From JADJLQ01 sp038251405 (GTDB taxonomy: Bacteria > Bacteroidota > Bacteroidia > Chitinophagales > Saprospiraceae): DNA of 64,000 nt. This document shows, piece after piece, positions 44,646 through 53,833 of this stretch. Position 1 is the first letter of the stretch. The number at the start of each line of letters is the position of its first letter. Made by a program: the position numbers and the translations under genes. The notes beneath the pieces were generated by a model, which ran no database searches, had not been told where the DNA came from, and saw only the letters and a program-made list of their open reading frames with translations. The DNA lies in the NCBI GenBank assembly GCA_038251405.1, contig JBBSBH010000018.1:1-64000 (forward strand), in the 5' to 3' direction.

Positions 44646-45173
44646 ATGACTGAATTGAACCGGCCAAACCTGGAAGGTTCTAAATTGAATGCTAAGCTTC
44701 CTTTAGTGGTGATACTGGAGGATATAAGATCAGGCTTGAATATTGGATCTGTATTCCGTACAGCAGATGGAATGAACATTGAAAAAATAATTCTTACCGG
44801 TATCAGCGTAATACCTCCTCATCGGGAGATATTAAAGACCGCTTTAGATTCTACACTTTCAGTTCATTGGGAGTATTATGCATCGACTACTGATGTGATT
44901 TTAGCATTAAAAAATAAAGGATATAAGATAGCTGCTGTAGAACAAGTACATCATAGCAAATCCCTGGAAACATTGAATGTTAAGGATTCATTACCACTGG
45001 CTTTAATCTTCGGCAATGAGGTACGTGGCGTAAGTGATAAGGCGCTGGAAATGAGTGACTTTGGAATTGAAATACCACAGCATGGCATAAAGCATTCATT
45101 GAATATCAGTGTGTGTGCCGGAATAGTGCTATGGCATTGCTACGCCCAATTATTAAAACCTAAAATTCATTGA
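44646..45173 (+). CDS. SpoU/TrmH-family RNA methyltransferase
   Basis: A 175-aa 2'-O-ribose methyltransferase of the SPOUT class acting on tRNA or rRNA. The three family motifs are present: DIRSGLNIGSVFRTAD, ALIFGNEVRGVS and IPQHGIKHSLNISVCAGI, the last forming the SAM-binding knot. I chose ATG 44646 because the protein then begins MTELNRPN, as relatives do, and because of the -7 box at 44613. In-frame ATGs at 44553 and 44625 would add 31 or 7 residues. ThuA starts 3 bp after its stop. Confidence 0.88.
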   Translation: MTELNRPNLEGSKLNAKLPLVVILEDIRSGLNIGSVFRTADGMNIEKIILTGISVIPPHREILKTALDSTLSVHWEYYASTTDVILALKNKGYKIAAVEQVHHSKSLETLNVKDSLPLALIFGNEVRGVSDKALEMSDFGIEIPQHGIKHSLNISVCAGIVLWHCYAQLLKPKIH

Positions 45174-45176
45174 TTT

Positions 45177-46004
45177 ATGCAAAAAATTTTAATTGTATCC
45201 CTGATTTTATTTTGTACTACCATACTGGCAGGCTCGTCTTTTTCGCAAAAAAAGGTATTGCTATATACTAAAAACGGAAAGGGATATGTGCATGATAATA
45301 TTCCCAATGCTATTAGCATGTTTGATTCACTTTCCAAAATGATGCACTTCCAACTTACCGTGTCAGAGGATCCAACAATTTTCAATGAGATTTTTTTAAA
45401 GCAAATTGATCTCATCATTTTTTCAAGTACTAATAATGATGTATTTGATACAGATATCCAGCGACTTGAGTTTCGTCATTATATAGAAGCAGGAGGCAAA
45501 TTTTTTGGAATACATTCCGCCGTTGGTACAGAACGAAACTGGACTTGGTTCAAACAAATGCTGGGCTGTACATTTGCCTGGCATCCACCATTTCAAGCAT
45601 TTGATGTAATAAAATTAGCCCCAAACCATCCTAGTTTAAAAAGTATTCCTATGAGATGGGAAAGAAAAGATGAATGCTATTTCTTAAAAGAATTATTTCC
45701 GGGGGTGCAGCCCATTTTGGCAGTTGATCTTCTTTCCTTAAAAGCAGACTCCACTAACCTGTCCAAGGTGGCAATAAATAAGGGTACCTACGGTCAGTAT
45801 TACCCTATAGCCTGGGAGCAAGATTTTGATGGAGGGCATATATTGATCTCTACGCTGGGCCATGACAAAAATGATTACAAATCAGGGGCTTATGTAGATT
45901 ACTTAAAGCAAAGTATCACGTACTTGCTTTCTTACAATAAATTGAAAAATTATCAAAAAGTGCATTCAATTTCCAAAGACGATCCTGCAATAAATCTAAA
46001 ATAA
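45177..46004 (+). CDS. ThuA-like protein
   Basis: A 275-aa exported protein of the ThuA-like (glutamine amidotransferase-fold) family. After a signal peptide (about 1-24) come KVLLYTKNGKGYVHDNI, the DLIIFSSTNNDVF strand, IEAGGKFFGIHSAVG and HILISTLGHDKNDY. ThuA-like domains occur with sugar-processing genes; enzymatic activity is not well defined. It sits between a methyltransferase and a GH16 enzyme with gaps of 3 and 6 bp, so one operon is likely. Confidence 0.85.
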   Translation: MQKILIVSLILFCTTILAGSSFSQKKVLLYTKNGKGYVHDNIPNAISMFDSLSKMMHFQLTVSEDPTIFNEIFLKQIDLIIFSSTNNDVFDTDIQRLEFRHYIEAGGKFFGIHSAVGTERNWTWFKQMLGCTFAWHPPFQAFDVIKLAPNHPSLKSIPMRWERKDECYFLKELFPGVQPILAVDLLSLKADSTNLSKVAINKGTYGQYYPIAWEQDFDGGHILISTLGHDKNDYKSGAYVDYLKQSITYLLSYNKLKNYQKVHSISKDDPAINLK

Positions 46005-46010
46005 AATGAT

Positions 46011-47843
46011 ATGGTAATAAATCGAATTTTTAGGCTAACCTTATTTCTACTTATTGCTGAATCAATAGTTGGTCAATGCCCAAAACTGATCTGGTCGGAT
46101 GAGTTTGACGGTGCTGACCTGGATCAAACTAAATGGTCGTATCAAATTGGTGATGGCTGTGATATCAATCTTTGTCAATGGGGAAACAGTGAGTTGCAAT
46201 GGTACACTAACAGTAGAGAAAATGTGGATGTTTCCAATGGAACATTAAAAATAAAAGCGCTAAGGCAGAATATTCAAAACAGGGCTTATACTTCTGGAAG
46301 AATTAGAAGTTTAAATAAAGGGGATATTAAATATGGAAGGATAGAGGCAAGAATGAAAATGCCTGTAGGGCAAGGCATTTGGCCCGCATTCTGGATGATG
46401 CCTACGGACAATGTATATGGTCCCTGGCCCCAGAGCGGAGAATTGGATATCATGGAACTTTTGGGACATGAGCCTGATCGAGTTCATGGTACTATACATT
46501 TTGGAAATCCATGGCCCAATAATGCATCGTCAACTAAGTCACTAAAACTTCCGGTTTCAAAATTGAATGAAGCATTTCATGACTATGTATTGGAATGGAA
46601 GGAGGGAGAAATTAAATGGATTGTTGATGGATATGTATACTCTACTAAAAACATGAATGATGTAGGTGGCTTAAGATGGCCGTTTGATCAAAAATTTCAT
46701 TTCCTTTTTAATCTGGCAGTTGGTGGGCAATGGCCTGGTTCGCCGGATGGAAGTACCGTTTTTCCTCAAGTTTTTGAAATAGATTATGTGAGAGTATATG
46801 AGATGTCAGGAGGTGAAACTATAGCAGGTGCTGTGGAAGTGAATGCGGGCGAAAAGAGTTCTGTGTATACCGTTAATGGTGTTAGTCCTGGATCTGGTAT
46901 TACCTGGTCAGTACCTGCAGGTGCAACCCTGGTGGAAGGTCAAAATTCGGAAAAGATAAAAGTAGATTGGGGCACTGGTTCAGGTGAAGTAAAAGCGCAT
47001 ATAAAATCTGCCTGTAAAGAGTCGGACCTCAGTATTGAAGTCAAGGTGCAAACTGCACTGCAAACAGATATCGTCCTTGAAAATTTTGATGATTTGGCCA
47101 GACTAAAAATGACTTCTGCTACCGGTATTTTGACATCCAAAGTTCCTAATCCCGGTAAAACACTTACCAATAATTCTGAATTAAGTGGAAGATATATAAG
47201 AAATGGAGGTTCGCAATATGATGCCTTATTTTATGATATCAGCGATGTAAAATCAGCCGGTGATTTTGTGACAGGTGAAAGAAAATTTTACATGGATATC
47301 AATACGAATGCCCCTGCAGGTACTCAAATTTTATTGCAATTGGAAGATAAAAATGCGGCTACATCCGGAAATTATCCTATAGGCAGACACAGTAGATACG
47401 CCACTGTAATTACTAAGAGTAATGAATGGACAAGACTGGCATTTGATTTTTTGGATAAACCCAGCAATAATGTTTCAGACTTTACTATCAATCAATTGGT
47501 TTTATTATTCGCTCCCAACAGCAATACAGCCAATACCTACTATTTTGATAATTTTGAAATCTATTCAAGAAAAACAACTTCTTTAAAATCTTATTTAGAT
47601 CCAGGTAAGTTGAAAATTTATCCAAACCCATTTACAGATCATGTGCGCATTATCCCAACTGGTATAGCATTTAGATCAATAAGTTTATTCAATAATCTGG
47701 GAATAAAAATGTTCGAAGATTTTATTAATTCCGATAGCATTTTATCTCTTGATTTGTCCACCCTATCACAAGGTGTTTACTTTGTAAAGCTTATGGATCA
47801 AAATGGATTATTTTTAATGAAACCCATTTTGAAATTAAAATAA
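46011..47843 (+). CDS. GH16 beta-glucanase with T9SS sorting domain
   Basis: A 610-aa secreted endo-beta-1,3(4)-glucanase-type enzyme. The signal peptide covers about 1-22 and the GH16 catalytic domain about 25-265, with the ELDIME signature (Glu144 nucleophile, Asp146, Glu149 acid/base). Next come a PKD-like domain (about 270-345) and a further beta-sandwich that is possibly carbohydrate-binding (about 350-520). The C-terminus KIYPNPFTDHVRI...QGVYFVKL is a type A T9SS sorting domain, so it is exported through the type IX system. It follows ThuA by 6 bp. Confidence 0.9.
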   Translation: MVINRIFRLTLFLLIAESIVGQCPKLIWSDEFDGADLDQTKWSYQIGDGCDINLCQWGNSELQWYTNSRENVDVSNGTLKIKALRQNIQNRAYTSGRIRSLNKGDIKYGRIEARMKMPVGQGIWPAFWMMPTDNVYGPWPQSGELDIMELLGHEPDRVHGTIHFGNPWPNNASSTKSLKLPVSKLNEAFHDYVLEWKEGEIKWIVDGYVYSTKNMNDVGGLRWPFDQKFHFLFNLAVGGQWPGSPDGSTVFPQVFEIDYVRVYEMSGGETIAGAVEVNAGEKSSVYTVNGVSPGSGITWSVPAGATLVEGQNSEKIKVDWGTGSGEVKAHIKSACKESDLSIEVKVQTALQTDIVLENFDDLARLKMTSATGILTSKVPNPGKTLTNNSELSGRYIRNGGSQYDALFYDISDVKSAGDFVTGERKFYMDINTNAPAGTQILLQLEDKNAATSGNYPIGRHSRYATVITKSNEWTRLAFDFLDKPSNNVSDFTINQLVLLFAPNSNTANTYYFDNFEIYSRKTTSLKSYLDPGKLKIYPNPFTDHVRIIPTGIAFRSISLFNNLGIKMFEDFINSDSILSLDLSTLSQGVYFVKLMDQNGLFLMKPILKLK

Positions 47844-48024
47844 GTAGATTCTGTTTTAAGGCTAAAAGGTTAACTCAAAAATATCCTCATTTTCAGTTAT
47901 ATTTTTTTCCAAACTTCCTTATATTACACTTAAATAAATTGAAAAAATATCTATAGCTAATTGATAATGAATAAGATGCAATATTGTTTCTGGCAACATA
48001 TTTGACTATTTTATATAAATATAT

Positions 48025-48036
48025 TATCTATTTTTG
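48025..48036 (+). promoter_or_regulatory. Putative smc promoter
   Basis: Two overlapping readings exist: TTGACT (48002-48007) with TATCTA (48025-48030) 17 bp downstream, or the exact -7 box TATTTTTG at 48029-48036. Either places the transcript start within a few bases of the ATG at 48042. Confidence 0.5.
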
Positions 48037-48041
48037 CCCTT

Positions 48042-51000
48042 ATGCAATTGAACTCCATAGAGATTAAAGGTTTTAAAAGTTTTGCTGATAATACCATTAT
48101 TCATTTCAATGAAAAAGTAACAGGTGTAGTTGGACCAAATGGTTCTGGAAAATCGAATGTGGTAGATGCCATTCGCTGGGTGCTAGGAGAGCAAAAACCA
48201 ACAGAACTCAGGTTGGAGCGTATGTCCGATGTGATTTTTAACGGATCCAAGAAACGCAAACCAGGGGGTGCGGCTGTTGTATCCTTGTCTTTCGACAATA
48301 CCAAAAATCTATTAGGTACTGAATATCAGCAGGTTACTATTACCCGACTGTTGTATCGAAGTGGTGAAAGTGAATATCAGATAAATGGGACAGCTTGTAG
48401 GTTGAGGGACATACATTCCCTGTTTATGGATACCGGTATTGGATCTAATTCTTATGCCATTATCGCTCTGGGGATGGTAGACGAAATATTGCAAGACAAA
48501 GATCATAGCCGCAGAAAAATGTTTGAGCAAGCCGCTGGGGTCACGAAATACAAGCAGCGCAAGCACGAGACCATGCTCAAATTAAAAGCCACTGAAGAAG
48601 ATCTATCCAGAGTAGATGATATTTTGTTTGAAATAGAAGCCAACCTGAAAGCACTGGAAAAACAAGCAAGTCGTGCTGAAAAATATAATGAATTAAAAGC
48701 CCAATACAAAAAATTATCATTAGAACTTACTTATCTGGAAACACAAGAAATTTTTACAAAAAAGGCAACTATTGAGAAAAGCCTTGAAATAGAGTTAACA
48801 AAACTAAGAGAGGCAGAAACTAAGCAAACCACTGCTGAAGCAGATCTGGAATATAGCAAAAAAGCGATTTTAGATGAAGAACACTCCCTTAGTAGTTTTC
48901 AAAAGGAATTAAATGCACTTATCCATCAATTGCAGGAACACGAAAACAGTAAACGTATAAACAAACAGAAGATTGAATTTCTCCACCATAACAAGGAAAA
49001 ACACAGTATTCAAAGGCGAGATTGGGTAAATCGCTTGACTTCTCTCGACCAGGATATTTTGAATAAAAATGAAGTGCTGGAACAACTAAAAATTTCCGCC
49101 GGGATTCTTCAGAATGAGTTGACCAAGATGGAAACGGATAGATCTCAAATTGAAAATCAGCATGGACAAGTTAAATCATCTGTTGAAGTACTTCAAAAAG
49201 AGCAACAGGATATTGAAAAAGATTTGTTTGAAAAAGAAAAACTTCAGGCAATCAATCAAAATAAAATTGAACACTTAATACAATCACTGAAAAGAATAGT
49301 AGAAGAAAGTCAATCTCGCGAAATACAACTAGATTCTATTAGTACAGAATTAGACTCTATTCGGCAAATATTGAATGTATTGGATGAGCAACTTAAAAAC
49401 GAAGAAGCGAAAGAATCCATTAGACTTGAATCGCTATCGGAAATAAATAAAAAGGCAGAAGTACTTAGAAATCAGAAAGCTAACCTTGAAAGAAAACTCG
49501 ATGCAAAACAAAATGAGCACCAATTGCTAAAGAGCATGGTAGAAAGCCTGGAGGGCTACCCGGATTCCATAAGATTTTTACATAAAAACTGGAAAGAAGA
49601 TCTGCCTATTTTAGCAGATCAAATTTATGCTCCGGAAGAATATCGGGCTACCATAGAGCAATATTTAGAACCGTTTTTGAGTCACTATATCGTTCAAAGT
49701 TATGATGAAGCTGTTTTTGCAATCCAAATGTTGTCAGATGCTCAAAAAGGCAAGGCTAATTTTTTTATACTTGACGCTATTACCCCGCCTGATGAGTCTG
49801 CCAATCAGTCAGTAGAAGGTTTAGTTCCTGCCCTGGACATACTGCGATTTGATGCGGTATATGCTAATTTATTCAAGCGATTATTCAAGCAGGTCTATAT
49901 TGATTTGAACGGCTTGGATAAAAACCGATTTGATGAATATGACGATAGCAATATCACGGTGCTTTCAGCTAACGGTGGAATGGTAAAGAAGCAATTTACT
50001 TTATCAGGTGGTAGTGTTGGCCTCTTCGAAGGAAAAAAGCTTGGTAGACGAAAAAATCTGGAAATATTAGAGGAGGATATTGCAAGTCTGGAATCAGAAC
50101 TCGGTGTAAAATTGAATGATCTGGCTGAACTGGATACTGAAATTAAATCTTTGGATCACCATGAGCATACCCAATCGATCGAATCGTTAAGAAATCAATT
50201 AGAGCAAAAACGAAAGGATGAAGTACAGTTAAGCACCCGGTTTGAAAATTTGAATGAACTAAAATCGAAATCCAGTATATCTGCTGAAGAATTTGATTCA
50301 GCAATTCAAGAACTCCGATTGCAAAGCGATAGTCTAGGTTCGCAAATTCAGGAGAGAAGATCAGATTTAGAAAATTTATTATCGCGGATCAATAATCTTG
50401 ATTCTGATTACCAGGTAGTTGCTAAATCCTTATCATTAGCAAATGAATCATTTAATCAAAAACAGATAGAAGCCATTCGCCATCAGAGTAAAATTGAAAA
50501 CATTATTCAGGATATAGACTTTCAGTCAGGTAGAAGATCTGAAGCCGAGATGCAAATAGAAAAGATGGTAGATGTACTCCATGAAGAAGAAATTCAAAAA
50601 GAACAAATAGTAGCCGAATTAGAGCAATCTCAATCTATGCTGGTGGATATGTATGAGCAAAAAAAGGTAAAAGAATCAGGTCTCAACAATTTTGAGCAAG
50701 AATATTTCCGTAAGCGAAATGCTATTCATCAACAAGAACAAATAATCCGCGATTTACAACGCGATGCAATGAGCCTCCAGACCCTGATCAATGGATATAA
50801 AGATCAAATGCGTGATTTTGAATATAGGCTGGCAACCTTAAAAGAAAGATTGAGAATAGAATTTAATATTGAAGAGCTTCCTACTCAAGAGGTTTCTGAT
50901 GATGAAATTGACTCAGAAGGCATTGATATTGAACCAGGAATTGAAAGTCCTATATCGAAATTTGACACGTTAAAGGAAAAAGTAAGAAGGATAAAAGAAC

Positions 51001-51644
51001 GCATCGAAAACTACGGTGAAATAAATCCGATGGCAGTGGAAGCTTATCGGGAAATGAAAGAGCGCTACGATAATATCAATACACAAAGAATGGATATCAT
51101 CAATGCCAAGGAATCACTATTAAATACAATAAAAGAAATTGATGAGAGTGCTACTGCTAAGTTTTTAGATGCATTCACCAATGTGCGGGAACACTTTATC
51201 AGAGTATTCAGGAGTTTATTTACTGAAGAAGATAGTTGTGATCTTATCTTGTTAAATCCTGACCAACCACTGGAGTCAGATATCGATATTATTGCAAAAC
51301 CTAAAGGAAAATTACCTAAGTCATTGAGCCAACTTTCTGGAGGCGAGAAAACGTTAACCGCAACTGCATTACTGTTTGCACTCTATCTCTTGAAACCTGC
51401 TCCATTCTGTATTTTTGATGAAGTAGATGCACCTTTGGATGATAGCAATATTGAAAAATTCAATCATATTATTCGCGATTTTGCCGACGAATCGCAGTTT
51501 ATTATCGTAACGCACAACAAGCAAACGATGGCAGCTGTAGATGTCATCTACGGTGTATTTATGGAGGAGCAGGGAGTAAGCAAAGTAAGTGCAGTGGATT
51601 TTAGGGAATTCGAGCATATGTCGATGCTTGAAACGGTAAATTGA
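48042..51644 (+). CDS. smc: Chromosome segregation protein SMC
   Basis: The 1200-aa SMC ATPase that compacts and separates chromosomes. Walker A is GPNGSGKS (31-38), the hinge lies around 500-660 with GYPDSIRF and GGMVKKQFTLSGGSVGLFEGK, and both coiled coils are present. The C-terminal head has the ABC signature LSGGEKT and Walker B PFCIFDEVDAPLDDSN. The N-terminus IEIKGFKSFADNT fixes the start. No scpA or scpB is next to it. A structured 450-bp gap follows. Confidence 0.96.
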   Translation: MQLNSIEIKGFKSFADNTIIHFNEKVTGVVGPNGSGKSNVVDAIRWVLGEQKPTELRLERMSDVIFNGSKKRKPGGAAVVSLSFDNTKNLLGTEYQQVTITRLLYRSGESEYQINGTACRLRDIHSLFMDTGIGSNSYAIIALGMVDEILQDKDHSRRKMFEQAAGVTKYKQRKHETMLKLKATEEDLSRVDDILFEIEANLKALEKQASRAEKYNELKAQYKKLSLELTYLETQEIFTKKATIEKSLEIELTKLREAETKQTTAEADLEYSKKAILDEEHSLSSFQKELNALIHQLQEHENSKRINKQKIEFLHHNKEKHSIQRRDWVNRLTSLDQDILNKNEVLEQLKISAGILQNELTKMETDRSQIENQHGQVKSSVEVLQKEQQDIEKDLFEKEKLQAINQNKIEHLIQSLKRIVEESQSREIQLDSISTELDSIRQILNVLDEQLKNEEAKESIRLESLSEINKKAEVLRNQKANLERKLDAKQNEHQLLKSMVESLEGYPDSIRFLHKNWKEDLPILADQIYAPEEYRATIEQYLEPFLSHYIVQSYDEAVFAIQMLSDAQKGKANFFILDAITPPDESANQSVEGLVPALDILRFDAVYANLFKRLFKQVYIDLNGLDKNRFDEYDDSNITVLSANGGMVKKQFTLSGGSVGLFEGKKLGRRKNLEILEEDIASLESELGVKLNDLAELDTEIKSLDHHEHTQSIESLRNQLEQKRKDEVQLSTRFENLNELKSKSSISAEEFDSAIQELRLQSDSLGSQIQERRSDLENLLSRINNLDSDYQVVAKSLSLANESFNQKQIEAIRHQSKIENIIQDIDFQSGRRSEAEMQIEKMVDVLHEEEIQKEQIVAELEQSQSMLVDMYEQKKVKESGLNNFEQEYFRKRNAIHQQEQIIRDLQRDAMSLQTLINGYKDQMRDFEYRLATLKERLRIEFNIEELPTQEVSDDEIDSEGIDIEPGIESPISKFDTLKEKVRRIKERIENYGEINPMAVEAYREMKERYDNINTQRMDIINAKESLLNTIKEIDESATAKFLDAFTNVREHFIRVFRSLFTEEDSCDLILLNPDQPLESDIDIIAKPKGKLPKSLSQLSGGEKTLTATALLFALYLLKPAPFCIFDEVDAPLDDSNIEKFNHIIRDFADESQFIIVTHNKQTMAAVDVIYGVFMEEQGVSKVSAVDFREFEHMSMLETVN

Positions 51645-52100
51645 GCGTAATACTCATATTCAAAACAAGGGTTGTTGAATGATAAATAAACCTAGTTCAA
51701 ATGGTCTTTTTATTTTATATTTCATTGATTATCAGGCACCAAGGATCAGTCCAATCATATCTGCATCATTTAAATCGATTCTATGGAGGCCTGATGGCCT
51801 CTTCCATTCAATTTGCTTAAAACAAAATAACTCATCCCAAATTACGCGTTAGCATAATTTGCCGCTAGGGCTGATGAACAAATTGAATTGAAAATCAATT
51901 TGTTATCAGGGTTGATCCTGACATTGATTTTGAATTTTCTTAATTTCATAAAATCAATCTAAACAATTCAAAATCAATCGTCAATTGAGCTTAGAAAAAT
52001 CTAAAGCTCAATTTGGGATCATTTTTAATCTAAATCTGTTTATTTAGGGATGTCCTTTAAGTAAAATTGATATTTTTACAATTGAAAAAAATTGAAACTA
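51645..52100. other. Structured gap between smc and the TerB-like gene
   Basis: No gene is seen in about 450 bp. It holds three inverted repeats: GAGGCC/GGCCTC (51786-51801), AAAATCAAT (51891-51899) with ATTGATTTT (51923-51931) enclosing TCAGG/CCTGA, and a perfect 10-bp stem AATTGAGCTT/AAGCTCAATT (51983-52013). AAAATCAAT recurs at 51950-51958 and 51970-51978, exactly 20 bp apart. A possible -7 box TATTTTTA is at 52071-52078. This may be regulatory DNA or a small RNA. Confidence 0.55.
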
Positions 52101-52583
52101 ATGAAAGATGTATTCCAAAATTTAAATGTTACGGAGTTGCAGGCATTGAAAGATGCTTTAGCTCTGGTAACGATATTAATAGGAAAGGCTGATAATGAAT
52201 TTGATGAAAAAGAATTAGAGTTAGCAAAGAAAATAACTCATATTCGAACCTACAATTCTCCAGAATATCTGCATGATTTTTACTTATCAGTTGAAGCAGA
52301 GTTTAACAGTACATTAGATAATTTACTAAATGAACTTCCCCAGGATGCGGCTCTTCGAAATAATGAAATTTCGACTCGTTTATCTAGTTTAAACGATATC
52401 TTGAAAAAGCTCGACCCTAAGGCAGGAGCGCAATTGTATAGAGGATATACAAGATTAGCACAGGAAGTAGCTAAAGCCTCTGGCGGTTTTCTTGGCTTTT
52501 TATCTGTAAATAGTGAAGAGGCAAAATGGATCAAACTACCGATGTTGACTCCTATTATTGCCGATGATGATGAAGAAGAATAA
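52101..52583 (+). CDS. TerB-like helical protein
   Basis: A 160-aa cytosolic helical protein. The stretch ALVTILIGKADNEFDEKELELAKKI resembles the acidic metal-binding turn of TerB/tellurite-resistance-like domains, and the C-terminus is a run of acidic residues. TerB-like domains are found in stress and envelope systems, but no other ter genes are nearby. A TTG at 52092 in frame would add three residues; I chose the ATG at 52101. It converges on a DUF6580 gene, with a small stem (TTGCTT/AAGCAA) between the stops. Confidence 0.6.
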   Translation: MKDVFQNLNVTELQALKDALALVTILIGKADNEFDEKELELAKKITHIRTYNSPEYLHDFYLSVEAEFNSTLDNLLNELPQDAALRNNEISTRLSSLNDILKKLDPKAGAQLYRGYTRLAQEVAKASGGFLGFLSVNSEEAKWIKLPMLTPIIADDDEEE

Positions 52584-52606
52584 AAGAATGTTTTAGTTGC
52601 TTCCTC

Positions 52607-53161
52607 CTAAGCAAGAATACTTTTTCTCTGGACCACAGCAGTATATATACCGAAAATCATTCCACTAAAAATCAAATCTCCCGCCAGGGTATTCCAGAAA
52701 AAAGGAATAGCAAATATATAACATCCAAAAAGCCCTGATATATTTTGAGGCCAGATGGGGTTGTGATACCACACCCCAAAATTGGTCAATAAAAAGAAAA
52801 TCAACGAAGCACTTACTCCTGATATAAATATTGACTTAAAGCCAATTTTTGTAATAATCTTACGACCTAATAAGGTAATCAAAAAGAAAGAAATATACAC
52901 CCAGATATTCCCCATCCATACCCAACCGGTATAAGCCTCTGGAAACATATTTTTGTACATACCATTATTCAAAAACAGGTCAGATATCCATAGCGCCATC
53001 AGGGGTAAAAAATAAGCAATCCATTTGGGCTGGAGTAAAGCCCCGGCAAATAATGCGGTAGCTCCCAGTGCAGTAAAATTGGGGATGTGTGGAATTAATC
53101 TACTTAATATTCCTCCCAATAAAAGACCAAGGACGAGATTGAAATATGGTATTTTTTTCAC
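52607..53161 (-). CDS. DUF6580-family membrane protein
   Basis: A 184-aa protein with five or six membrane helices. The start FNLVLGLLLGGILSRLIPHIPNFTALGATALFAG and the loop WISDLFLNN fit the family annotated as DUF6580, which resembles ECF-transporter substrate-binding subunits. Function is unknown. It is 63 bp from the DUF4293 gene on the same strand. Confidence 0.7.
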   Translation of the reverse strand: MKKIPYFNLVLGLLLGGILSRLIPHIPNFTALGATALFAGALLQPKWIAYFLPLMALWISDLFLNNGMYKNMFPEAYTGWVWMGNIWVYISFFLITLLGRKIITKIGFKSIFISGVSASLIFFLLTNFGVWYHNPIWPQNISGLFGCYIFAIPFFWNTLAGDLIFSGMIFGIYTAVVQRKSILA

Positions 53162-53224
53162 TAGTATTATTTTTTGAACTTTCTAAATGCAAAATTACTT
53201 AAAAAAGAAAGAGTTATAGATAAG

Positions 53225-53671
53225 TTATCTGAGTCGATCCATTGATTTTACTATTTTATCATCTTTATTTATACCTCTATAGGCCAGTATCAACGCTGCG
53301 AATGCAATAATGGGCATGAATGCTCCCAGACCAGGAAATATTTGTGCCTGAGACTTTCTCATTATCTCATCAGCAGGAGCCATAAAAGCATAAGCTCCAA
53401 AAAGGTTTCCCAGAAGCAAGGTAATGATTGAAATTATTACAATTTGTTTTTGTAAACCTCTATTTTTAAAAAGGAAGATGGCAATAATGCAAGCCACCAT
53501 CGTAATCCCCAATAATACTATGGCGATTTGATTTTCACTTGTAAAAGCCTGGCCATCCTGAAATATCCCCATGACTGCCATTTGACTAGATTTCAAAATG
53601 GGGGTAAAAAATTGGGTGATGAAAGCTCCGGTGGCGATCAATAAAAAGACAGTTTGAATGCGTTGAATCAT
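53225..53671 (-). CDS. DUF4293-family membrane protein
   Basis: A 148-aa protein with four membrane helices and an N-terminus MIQRIQTVFLLIA that is the signature of DUF4293, a small family restricted to Bacteroidota. No function is known. It lies upstream of the DUF6580 gene and is divergent from the OstA-like gene with about 160 bp between them. Confidence 0.85.
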   Translation of the reverse strand: MIQRIQTVFLLIATGAFITQFFTPILKSSQMAVMGIFQDGQAFTSENQIAIVLLGITMVACIIAIFLFKNRGLQKQIVIISIITLLLGNLFGAYAFMAPADEIMRKSQAQIFPGLGAFMPIIAFAALILAYRGINKDDKIVKSMDRLR

Positions 53672-53814
53672 AATTTTGGAAATGCAAAGTTAATTCCAAT
53701 TTTCAATCATCCAATTTACTGGCTTAAGACTCTTCCGTTTGTTTTGTATCCGAAAATGGCAAAGGGGATGGTTAAAGCCTTTAACATATCCTATTTCGGC
53801 TCGTCGTAACGAAT

Positions 53815-53822
53815 TAACTTTG
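53815..53822 (+). promoter_or_regulatory. Putative -7 box of the OstA-like gene
   Basis: TAACTTTG matches TAnnTTTG and ends 11 bp before the ATG at 53834, so the leader would be only a few bases. The next in-frame ATG at 53843 is an alternative start. Confidence 0.5.
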
Positions 53823-53833
53823 CAGATCGTTCT

